Assembly: GCA_016202525.1 (NCBI GenBank) | Contig: JACQOM010000122.1 | Location: 1-11,251 of the forward strand | Reading direction: 5' to 3' | Source of the DNA: Chloroflexota bacterium | GTDB taxonomy: Bacteria; Chloroflexota; Dehalococcoidia; Dehalococcoidales; UBA2162 | Length of the DNA stretch: 11,251 bases | Part shown: piece after piece, positions 1 through 5,972 of the stretch | Position numbering within the stretch: the stretch's first letter is position 1 | Layout of the letters: each line of letters begins with the position of its first letter | Program-made: the position numbers and the translations under genes | Notes under the pieces: model-generated | Told to the model about the DNA's origin: nothing | What the model saw: the letters and a program-made list of their open reading frames with translations, nothing else | Databases searched by the model: none

Positions 1-968
1 ATGTTAGGCTGTGCAAAGATGAGCTTGACCATGCGGTACACTTTGGCTGCGGTCGGGCTGCCGCTAGTATCGGCATAATCGGCCAGCTTTAATCCCTGGC
101 GGATGAGGGCATCGGCACCGAGCATGGCCCCGCCCCCGCCGATACCGTGGAAACCGACGTAGCCTTCACCCGGTCCGAAATCGGTCGCCATCTGGACAAA
201 ATAAGCAATGCCACGGTAATCGTTTTCCTCTACCTTCCAGGCCAGCCGCTCAAGCTCGGTGGGCGCCCGTCCGATATCACGGGGATATGCCATTTCCAGC
301 TCGGGGTACTTGAATACCGAGGCTTCGTCAATCACGATACGGCAGTCGGCTGGAAGAATCTGGCCTTCTTTAGTCAGCACCAGAGGGTTGATTTCAGCGC
401 TGCGGGCGCTGTATTTTCGGAATACACCGTATAGCTCACAGGCTACTTTGCTCAATGGTTCGACTAAAGATGTCGGGACTTTAAGCTTCGAGACTAATTT
501 GCGGGCGTCCTTAACCGATAACCCGCTGAGGATATCGATACTCAGGCTGGCTACTTTTTCGGGAGATTTGACGGCGACCTCTTCGATGTCGACGCCGCCC
601 TGAGTGCTGAACATCAAGACCGGCCCTTTAACCTTGTAAGAGTCGTTGACGATGATGCCGACATAAAATTCCTTCTCGATAGCCAATCTTTCCTCGACCA
701 GGACTTTGGCTACTTTGAAACCCTTGATTTCTTTGCCCAGCAGCTCTTTGGCTGCCTTCTCTGCTTCAGCGGGGCTGTCGGCGAATTTGATACCGCCGGC
801 CTTGAAACGTCCGGTGACTTCAATTTGTGCCTTGATTGCCACGGGTCTGGCTAGCTTTCCGGCTATTTTGCGGGCTTCCGCCGGTGTGGTGGCAACGCCA
901 CCTTCGGGCACGGGCATCCCGCAGTCTTTGAGCAACTTCTTCCCCTGGTATTCGTTAAGTTTAGGCAT
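1..968 (-). CDS. Succinate-CoA ligase beta-subunit-like ATP-grasp protein, C-terminus cut by window edge
   Basis: This is the N-terminal 322 residues of a protein resembling SucC, the ATP-grasp beta subunit of ADP/GDP-forming acyl-CoA synthetases, which interconvert an acid, CoA and NTP with an acyl-CoA. The start MPKLNEYQGKKLLKDCGMPV matches the SucC opening (E. coli begins MNLHEYQAKQLF), and further matches are VEE near residue 92, STQGGVDIEEVA and AEINPLVLTKEG. Full-length SucC is about 385-400 residues, so about 60-75 are missing beyond base 1. It is atypical: the usual GGRGKAGG segment reads TGRFKAGG, and the usual FLDVGGGA segment reads YADTSGSPTAAKVYR, so the substrate may not be succinate. 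ATG at 968 follows GGTGAGGGTG, a fair ribosome binding site, and lies 18 bases after the MmgE/PrpD stop, so the two are probably co-transcribed. An alpha subunit would be expected just outside the window. Confidence 0.82.
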   Translation of the reverse strand, partial: MPKLNEYQGKKLLKDCGMPVPEGGVATTPAEARKIAGKLARPVAIKAQIEVTGRFKAGGIKFADSPAEAEKAAKELLGKEIKGFKVAKVLVEERLAIEKEFYVGIIVNDSYKVKGPVLMFSTQGGVDIEEVAVKSPEKVASLSIDILSGLSVKDARKLVSKLKVPTSLVEPLSKVACELYGVFRKYSARSAEINPLVLTKEGQILPADCRIVIDEASVFKYPELEMAYPRDIGRAPTELERLAWKVEENDYRGIAYFVQMATDFGPGEGYVGFHGIGGGGAMLGADALIRQGLKLADYADTSGSPTAAKVYRMVKLIFAQPN

Positions 969-986
969 CACCCTCACCGTTGACGG

Positions 987-2426
987 CTATTTAGAAGCCG
1001 TGACTTTTGTGGCAAATCCCATACGGCGGACAGGCGCTCCGCCAGCATTTTTGACCTTAAAAGTGAGAATATCCATAAGCTCGGCTATATCACCGATTGA
1101 TTCGATATGTAATAACATCTCCAGCGAGCTATTAACAGCTTCGGTGGATAGGGATAAACCGGCGCAGTCGCGGTATTTTTTGGCTATATCATCATTACTA
1201 AGCGGATTTCCGGGGTCGCCTTTGGCAATATCTACCCGGCGTGAATAGGTCTTGCCATTGCGGAGACTGATAACGATTTCGCCTCTCAGGTTGAGAAGGT
1301 CGCTGCCCATTTCAGGAGGATGGACGTAGTGTATTCTTGTCATCAGCTCTTGTGCCGTCTTGTTTTTGACCTTTTCGTCTCTGAACTGCTTTATTGTTGC
1401 CTCGCCATCGATGAGAGCAATAGCCACGCAGTATTCCAGGCTGAACTTGCCCTCCAGGGCGGTTACCGGACGGTGGTGAATCAGAATGCCGGGCAGTCCG
1501 GAGCTGGTCCGGCACTCGATATCGATGATGTCTGCGGGTTCAATCGTTGCTTCTGCCTTCAATGCTAATGCCGCGTCTATCGCCCAGTGGGTGTAAGCGC
1601 ATGACGGGTAGGGCTTAAAGGCTAAACCGGAGGAAGTGATATAGAAATCTGTGTCTTTGGATTGCTTTGCCCTGGTTGCTGTTGCCTGTGGCTGTCCGCC
1701 GAGGACATTGCCGAAGCTTAATGGACCGTCCAGTATGTTAGAATCGGCGGTGAAGCCGTTTTGAGCCAGTGTTGCCGCTACGACTCCGTTTCTGGCGGCG
1801 TTGCCGGCGTGGAGGGGCTTGGTCATTGTGCCGAAATTTTGTCTGAGTCCTCCGGCTAAAGAGCTGGCAATGCCCAGAGCTATCGCCGTCTTTTCCTCAC
1901 TCAGCCTGAGCATTTTAGCGACAGATGCCGCAGCGCCGAGGCTGCCTAAAGTCGAGGTGGTGTGCCAGCCAAGGTCATATTGCTGCTGAATACAGGTCAG
2001 AGCAATCCTGGCTTCGACTTCAAAGCCGGTGTTATAGGCGAGCAGGACGTCCTTACCGGACAGGTGATTTTCCTCAGCTACCGCCAAAACGGCGGGTAAA
2101 ATGGCTACGGTGGGGTGGTAGGGGGTCAGGTGGTCGGGGACAAAATAGTCGTCATAGTCCAGAGCATGTCCCTGTGTGCCGTTAGCCCAGGCGGCCTGGT
2201 CGGCCGATGTTTTGAAACCTTTACCGATAACTCCGGCTTCAGGTCGACCGGTCTCTTTGACATACTGGCTGATTATCTTAGCTGAGGCTTCTTCAGCACT
2301 GGCCAGGGTTACTCCCAGGCAATCGAGAATAGCCATTTTGCTGGCATCGATTACCGCTAACGGAAGCTGTTCATATGATATTCCGGTAATGAACTTAACG
2401 ATCTCTTCAGTGAACATGGCTAGCAC
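987..2426 (-). CDS. MmgE/PrpD family protein (2-methylcitrate dehydratase / cis-aconitate decarboxylase-like)
   Basis: A full-length member (476-479 residues) of the cytosolic MmgE/PrpD family, which includes 2-methylcitrate dehydratase and cis-aconitate decarboxylase. Members dehydrate, isomerise or decarboxylate small di- and tricarboxylic acids without an Fe-S cluster. The conserved active-site positions of the family are present: GHALDYDD (residues 86-93), HPT (104-106), GWHTTSTLG (153-161), TKPLHAG (202-208, with the Lys) and PSCAYTHWAIDA (274-285, with Cys and His). Residues are numbered from the GTG at 2426. An internal ATG at 2417 gives MFTEEIVKFI, the more typical family start, and neither has a clear Shine-Dalgarno sequence. 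A possible -10 (TATACT, 2434-2429) favours the ATG. The gene is followed at 18 bases by the SucC-like gene. The family call is firm; the substrate cannot be assigned, and the missing PrpB/PrpC neighbours argue against an ordinary methylcitrate cluster. Confidence 0.9.
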   Translation of the reverse strand: MLAMFTEEIVKFITGISYEQLPLAVIDASKMAILDCLGVTLASAEEASAKIISQYVKETGRPEAGVIGKGFKTSADQAAWANGTQGHALDYDDYFVPDHLTPYHPTVAILPAVLAVAEENHLSGKDVLLAYNTGFEVEARIALTCIQQQYDLGWHTTSTLGSLGAAASVAKMLRLSEEKTAIALGIASSLAGGLRQNFGTMTKPLHAGNAARNGVVAATLAQNGFTADSNILDGPLSFGNVLGGQPQATATRAKQSKDTDFYITSSGLAFKPYPSCAYTHWAIDAALALKAEATIEPADIIDIECRTSSGLPGILIHHRPVTALEGKFSLEYCVAIALIDGEATIKQFRDEKVKNKTAQELMTRIHYVHPPEMGSDLLNLRGEIVISLRNGKTYSRRVDIAKGDPGNPLSNDDIAKKYRDCAGLSLSTEAVNSSLEMLLHIESIGDIAELMDILTFKVKNAGGAPVRRMGFATKVTASK

Positions 2427-2428
2427 TA

Positions 2429-2458
2429 AGTATACCCTGTGTGAGCGGAAGTGCGCAA
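2429..2458 (-). promoter_or_regulatory. Possible promoter close to the MmgE/PrpD start
   Basis: On the minus strand a -35-like TTGCGC (2458-2453) lies 18 bases before a -10-like TATACT (2434-2429). A transcript from it would begin about 5 bases before the ATG at 2417, which would explain the absence of a ribosome binding site. The -35 box is weak (3 of 6 consensus bases). Confidence 0.35.
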
Positions 2459-2540
2459 GGGAGTTTGTTAAGCCTTTCAGTCATTATTAGTTTGGATAGT
2501 GTTTTAGTGAGTGTGATGTCCTGTCTCTGAGGTAGGTTAT

Positions 2541-2693
2541 TGACCTATCCCCTGTATCCCCTTCCCTTAAAAGGGAAGGGGAGTAAAAGAAGAGAGGGGG
2601 CGAAGCCCCCTCTCTAAAAACTCTTCCCCCTCTCCGATGGAGAGGGGTTCACCTTGAAGGTTCTCCCTGAAGGGGATAAAGGGGATGAGGTTA
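2541..2693. repeat. MITE-like palindromic repeat with three nested hairpins
   Basis: A GC-rich non-coding block of about 150 bases with near-complete self-complementarity. The outer arms (about 2541-2562 and 2671-2693) pair imperfectly: CCTATCCCCTG on the left against GGGGATGAGG on the right. Inside are three perfect hairpins: 2558-2568 with 2571-2581 (11 bp), 2591-2601 with 2605-2615 (11 bp, loop GAA) and 2627-2635 with 2639-2647 (9 bp, loop GAT), plus a small ACCTT/AAGGT palindrome at 2651-2661. There is no ORF. The layout suggests a non-autonomous transposable element or a REP/BIME-type extragenic repeat. It would also form a stable RNA structure between the Cys-rich gene and the MmgE/PrpD gene and could stop leftward read-through. 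No second copy is seen in this window. Confidence 0.65.
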
Positions 2694-2729
2694 AAACAAC
2701 CAGGATTAGATAGACCTCATGGAAACCTT

Positions 2730-2838
2730 TTAGCCAGCAGTCAAGCAGATTGTGGTAGTTGCCATCCGGTGGCATTCTTTGTGGTTGGGACATTTAGTTA
2801 GGCAGGTGTGATTATCTAAGTATTGCTGGCACGGATGC
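2730..2838 (-). other. Second Cys-rich coding segment, in the -1 frame downstream of the small gene
   Basis: Just past an A4 run (T4 at 2839-2842 on the plus strand), the -1 frame reads HPCQQYLDNHTCLTKCPNH followed by KECHRM, and runs to a stop at 2732-2730. It adds five cysteines in about 36 residues, in the same style as the upstream segment. It has no convincing start or ribosome binding site of its own. It is best explained as the C-terminal half of the gene that starts at 2974, separated by a one-base deletion or a sequencing indel. Confidence 0.5.
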
Positions 2839-2974
2839 TTTTCAGAGCCTCTATGACGGTACACTGCCCGGAGTAGACTAAATCACATCTGTTGGAGAAT
2901 CCGGCGAAGTGGCAGAGTCGGCATTGAGTGTTGTGGGGGATAAAAGTTTTGCTCTTGGTCTTGTCTTTCGGCAT
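2816..2974 (-). CDS. Small cysteine-rich protein (52 aa as written, probably frameshifted from 81 aa)
   Basis: An unrecognised 52-residue ORF. Its ATG at 2974 follows a strong AAGGAG ribosome binding site at 8 bases spacing. The first 17 residues are basic and polar (MPKDKTKSKT...). Four cysteines then follow as C18-x2-C21-x8-C30-x7-C38, a spacing suited to a structural zinc or Fe-S site. As written it ends SIRASNT-stop at 2816. Adding one A to the A4 run that encodes K45 (2842-2839) would extend it to 81 residues, with further cysteines at about 49, 58, 62, 68 and 77, ending at 2730. This makes a one-base disruption likely, either natural or from sequencing. It lies about 350 bases downstream of the oxidoreductase stop and is preceded by the phased TGTAAC array, which may control it. 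The protein has no signal peptide or membrane segment. No function is assigned. Confidence 0.55.
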   Translation of the reverse strand: MPKDKTKSKTFIPHNTQCRLCHFAGFSNRCDLVYSGQCTVIEALKSIRASNT

Positions 2975-3323
2975 TGTCTTTTCTCCTTAGTTCCGAGTTT
3001 TGGTTAGCGCTATCGCTCCGTAACTTATCGAACCGGGGAACAGCCAGCAACATGATTGACCAAGGGGTTAGGCTGCAGTTTTGTTTATTGTTTTGTTTCA
3101 GCAGTCAAGTAATACTTAAAATTCTACATCCTGGGGGTTACAGTAATGTTAATATCGGGGGCAAAAGGTTAAGCGGATGTTACACGGAGGTTACAAAAAG
3201 GTTACAGTTTGGCAGGAATTGAGACAATCAGAATGGAGCTAAGTTGATTAAAACCCAGACAAACGTGATGATTACCTTAGAAGTCCAGGTATTGAACCGG
3301 TGGGGCTGATGATATGGGTGATA
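2975..3323. other. Intergenic region between the small Cys-rich gene and the oxidoreductase
   Basis: No convincing coding sequence is seen. The stretch holds the TGTAAC direct-repeat array (3137-3206), a candidate -10 box (3126-3121) and a leader of about 140 bases to the ATG at 2974. No clear hairpin terminator follows the oxidoreductase stop at 3324, so some read-through into this region is possible. Confidence 0.6.
3121..3206 (-). promoter_or_regulatory. Phased TGTAAC direct-repeat operator array with -10 box
   Basis: On the minus strand, TAAC-core hexamers start at 3206, 3195, 3184, 3173, 3153 and 3142 (TGTAAC, TGTAAC, TGTAAC, CTTAAC, ATTAAC, TGTAAC). Spacing is exactly 11 bases, with one 20-base step. 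A -10-like TAGAAT (3126-3121) lies 10 bases beyond the last unit, and no good -35 is present. Direct repeats of 11 bp upstream of a -35-less promoter are characteristic of OmpR/PhoB-family response regulators; Bacillus PhoP boxes are TT(A/T/C)ACA at 11-bp spacing, and the plus strand here reads TTACA. The likely target is the Cys-rich gene at 2974. The regulator's identity is inference. Confidence 0.55.
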
Positions 3324-5237
3324 TTATGCTGCCAGTATCCCGCGGCGTGTCAGGTCGTCAGCCACATCTTTCAGTCCCAGGGACTCCAGTTTCTCCCGGG
3401 TGGGAATGCCGGTTGTCAGGTCGCAGCCGCGCAGCCGGTAGTAGTCATCGAGCACCTTATCGAATTCCTCCATGCCCCACTCAAATTTGGAGTAGTCGTA
3501 GTGGGGGTGCTCCTTACCGTACTTTAACTTATAGTAGAGGGGATAAGGGTAGTCATCGATGCGTCTGATACCCTCCCTGGCGTTGAAAGCTCTTTCCATC
3601 AGACATTTCCGTTCCGCTGCTTTAACCACGTCATCGACGCTGAAATCGATGCCGGTGGCGGTCGACATAAGCCGAGCGAAGTCCTCATTTTGTAGACCCT
3701 CAGTGATAAAGGTCTGGTGTGAGGCGAAATGGCAGGTACCTGTCATATCACAGAGGGCATAGGCAATCTCGTCGTCATAGACCTCCATTGCTTTGATAGG
3801 GTCGGGGGTGTTCGGCCTGAAGAATGCCTCGGAGTCACCATAACGCTCCCGTCCCATTGTCCTCAAGTGTTCATCGGAATGCTCGCGGCGAGAGCCGGGC
3901 ACAGTCTGCGATTGTGCGCCGGTGAGGTGGTCATAGCCGCGGGTGGCTACCGCATTGCCCAGTACCGCACGTAAACCCCCCATCCCATGCTCCCACCCGT
4001 GGTCAGTATGCCCCTTGCCGTGACTGATATATAAGTCAGAGCCTCTTCCCAGTTTCTCAGCCGACCTCACCGGGTAACCGTCTAAAATTTCACCGAAGCC
4101 TTCTTTGTAGGCTATCTTGTGCAGCAGTTTGAAGAAGACCTCTTCGTTGCCTGGGGTCAGTTCCAGTCCATCGGTGTCTTCTTTAGTAATAATGCCGTCC
4201 TTGTATAACTGCATCGCCCACTGGAAAGCGTGAAATGGTACCTGAACATGCACACCCAACTGGTTGCAGGTCTCATTGAATTTGCAGAAGAATTCCACAT
4301 TGTCGACTTTAGCCATGGAGAGCGACCTGCCGAAAGGTCCTCCTTCAAAACCGGGGCCCGCTGTGCCCTTATATTTACCCGATTTCACGGAATAGAAATG
4401 CCGGCAGTGATAGGCGCAGCCGAAACAGGACAGGTTCTTGTCCCGAATAGCATCGAGGTCGGCTTTACGCTTGGTATAAAAGCCATAAGAAACCCAGCCC
4501 GAGGTGCCATAACTGGTATGAATGGAGTACATCGGGTCTTTCTTTGCCCGTTCCAGCAAGGACTGGCACAACTCGACAAACTCTTTCGGTCTGGCTACTC
4601 TGACCTCTTTATTGCCCAGGACGGCTACCGCTTTGAGATTCTTGGAGCCCCACACCGCTGCCAAACTCATTCTGCCGGCAGCCCGCCCCAGATTGCCGAT
4701 GATTGCTGAGGAATAGCACAGGTTCTCCCCGGCCGGACCTATTTTGAGCGTCTGAATATCGGGGCTATTCAGTTCTTGCCGGATGAGGTTTTCCGTAGTC
4801 CAGGTATCCTTACCCCAGAGGTGGGCGGCATCTCTTATTTCGGCTCGCTCGTCATTGACCCAGAGGTAGACCGGTTTTTCGGCCTTACCACGAATGACAA
4901 TGAGGTCATAGCCGGCTAATTTCATTTCTGGGCCGAAGCAGCCACTACCATTAGAGCGGGCGAAGATTCCAGTAAGAGGTGATTTGCTGATGACATCGAA
5001 TCGGCTGCTGGCTGGGGCGATGGTACCGCACAGTGGCCCATTGCCAATAATAATAATATTTTCCGGTGAGAGGGGGTCTGTTTCAGGACCGACCTCGTCA
5101 TAGAGTATTCTGCTGCCGAAGCCGTCCCCGCCGATATATTTGGTGGCTAATTCCCGGGACAGTGGTTGTCTGGAGACCTTCATATTGGTCAGGTCGACAT
5201 TGAGGATGGTTCCAGCCCAGCCGTACCAATCAGTCAT
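3324..5237 (-). CDS. Aldehyde:ferredoxin oxidoreductase family protein (tungstopterin enzyme)
   Basis: A 637-residue cytoplasmic enzyme of the AOR family. Members use a W- (or Mo-) bis-pyranopterin cofactor and one [4Fe-4S] cluster to oxidise aldehydes to acids, or the reverse, with ferredoxin; BamB of class II benzoyl-CoA reductase is a relative. The N-terminal AOR domain is clear: YGWAGTILNVDLTN (5-18), YIGGDGFGSRILYDEV (34-49), a long cofactor-binding region, and GRMSLAAVWGSKNLKAVAV (188-206). Cluster ligands are C271-x2-C274-x3-C278 (SCFGCAYHC) and C502 in DMTGTC. The length is normal for the family (about 600-650). It is divergent near residues 404-440, where a His-rich GKGHTDHGWEHGMGG stands in place of the usual PxxDPR-type segment. 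ATG at 5237 overlaps the ferredoxin stop as ATGA, with GGGAGA upstream, so the two are translationally coupled and probably form one complex. The substrate is unknown. Confidence 0.93.
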   Translation of the reverse strand: MTDWYGWAGTILNVDLTNMKVSRQPLSRELATKYIGGDGFGSRILYDEVGPETDPLSPENIIIIGNGPLCGTIAPASSRFDVISKSPLTGIFARSNGSGCFGPEMKLAGYDLIVIRGKAEKPVYLWVNDERAEIRDAAHLWGKDTWTTENLIRQELNSPDIQTLKIGPAGENLCYSSAIIGNLGRAAGRMSLAAVWGSKNLKAVAVLGNKEVRVARPKEFVELCQSLLERAKKDPMYSIHTSYGTSGWVSYGFYTKRKADLDAIRDKNLSCFGCAYHCRHFYSVKSGKYKGTAGPGFEGGPFGRSLSMAKVDNVEFFCKFNETCNQLGVHVQVPFHAFQWAMQLYKDGIITKEDTDGLELTPGNEEVFFKLLHKIAYKEGFGEILDGYPVRSAEKLGRGSDLYISHGKGHTDHGWEHGMGGLRAVLGNAVATRGYDHLTGAQSQTVPGSRREHSDEHLRTMGRERYGDSEAFFRPNTPDPIKAMEVYDDEIAYALCDMTGTCHFASHQTFITEGLQNEDFARLMSTATGIDFSVDDVVKAAERKCLMERAFNAREGIRRIDDYPYPLYYKLKYGKEHPHYDYSKFEWGMEEFDKVLDDYYRLRGCDLTTGIPTREKLESLGLKDVADDLTRRGILAA

Positions 5238-5767
5238 TTCTGTTCTCCCTTTTTACCCCTGATGGCGGCAAATCTCTTTTCGGCGGCTGTTTTTCCTATT
5301 CCCTGCTTCAGCAGCCGGCTCTTCCATTTATCCTTGACATTCAGTGCCGCGGGCTTTACTTCCTCATAATGTATTATATCGATAGGGCAGACCTTAACGC
5401 ATACCGGGTCGCCGAGGCACTGGTTACACTCGAAGACTTTGCCTGTAACCGGGTCGAGCGATAGCGCTCCGTAAGGGCAGACGCTCAGGCAAAGTTTGCA
5501 TCCTTTGATACAGAGGTCATAATTGTGACTAACGATTCCTGTTTTTTCATCACGGGTGATGGCGTTGACAGGACAAACGAGGAGGCATTCCGGCTCAAGG
5601 CAGTGCTGGCACATTTCGGGAATACACACCCCTTTTTCCTCTTCTCTGATTACTCTCACTGCCGAGTGGCTGCGGCTGAAAGTCTGCGTTTTCTGGAAGG
5701 AGCAGTGCAGCACGCATAGTTCGCAGCCGGTGCACTTGTCATAATCAACGAAAAGTATCTTACGCAT
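5234..5767 (-). CDS. 4x[4Fe-4S] ferredoxin, electron-transfer subunit of the AOR-family enzyme
   Basis: A 177-residue polyferredoxin of the HycB/DmsB/BamC type that passes electrons to or from the oxidoreductase encoded directly downstream. Four cysteine quartets are visible: C12-x2-C15-x2-C18-x3-C22; C53-x2-C56-x4-C61-x3-C65; C86-x3-C90-x2-C93-x3-C97; and C114-x2-C117-x5-C123-x3-C127. C48 is an extra cysteine. There is no signal peptide or Tat motif, so the protein is cytoplasmic. The basic C-terminal tail (about 140-177, KDKWKSRLLKQ) has no cluster motif and may contact the partner. ATG at 5767 has a strong AAAGGAGG ribosome binding site, and the stop overlaps the oxidoreductase start by ATGA. 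A good promoter lies about 95-120 bases upstream. Related AOR/ferredoxin pairs occur in anaerobic aromatic and aldehyde metabolism, but no specific pathway can be named. Confidence 0.92.
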   Translation of the reverse strand: MRKILFVDYDKCTGCELCVLHCSFQKTQTFSRSHSAVRVIREEEKGVCIPEMCQHCLEPECLLVCPVNAITRDEKTGIVSHNYDLCIKGCKLCLSVCPYGALSLDPVTGKVFECNQCLGDPVCVKVCPIDIIHYEEVKPAALNVKDKWKSRLLKQGIGKTAAEKRFAAIRGKKGEQK

Positions 5768-5859
5768 CGTGCCTCCTTTGCCTAAAAATGCCCTGTCACG
5801 ATATTAGTCTGTGAAAATATGGTGGTATTCTTCGGGAAAACATCCCTCAGTGATAAGCA

Positions 5860-5889
5860 ATTCTAACATTGTGCTGTCTGGGATGTCAA
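5860..5889 (-). promoter_or_regulatory. Sigma-70-type promoter of the ferredoxin/AOR operon
   Basis: On the minus strand a perfect -35 TTGACA (5889-5884) lies 18 bases before a -10 TAGAAT (5865-5860). The predicted start is near 5853, giving a leader of about 85 bases before the ATG at 5767. It lies downstream of the terminator of the binding-protein genes, which makes the ferredoxin/AOR pair a separate transcription unit. Confidence 0.7.
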
Positions 5890-5902
5890 AAAGGAGCGTT
5901 AC

Positions 5903-5941
5903 TTGAAGAAAGAAGGGGCTGACAGTTAAACCGCCAGCCCC
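5903..5941 (-). terminator. Intrinsic terminator after the second solute-binding protein gene
   Basis: On the minus strand GGGGCTG (5941-5935) pairs with CAGCCCC (5921-5915), and the stem continues inward through GCGGTT with wobble pairs to about 13 bp. It is followed by a pyrimidine tract TTCTTTCTTC. It lies about 30 bases past the stop at 5973 and before the next promoter. Confidence 0.75.
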
Positions 5942-5972
5942 TCTGTGTGTGTTTCTTCGGACAGGCTGATTT

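Noticed and set aside
706..1248. Long plus-strand frame (180 residues) across the junction of the SucC-like and MmgE/PrpD genes
   Set aside because: It is antisense to two well-supported coding regions and has no recognisable domain or ribosome binding site.
3282..3304. T-arm-like GGTTCAATACC on the minus strand just past the oxidoreductase stop
   Set aside because: The flanks do not form a proper T-stem, and no acceptor, D or anticodon arms can be built around it, so it is not a tRNA.
5768..5853. Leader of the ferredoxin/AOR operon as a molybdenum/tungsten-cofactor riboswitch
   Set aside because: The leader is only about 85 bases, and I could not find the conserved core or paired stems of the Moco motif. 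An Infernal search with the Moco model would decide.
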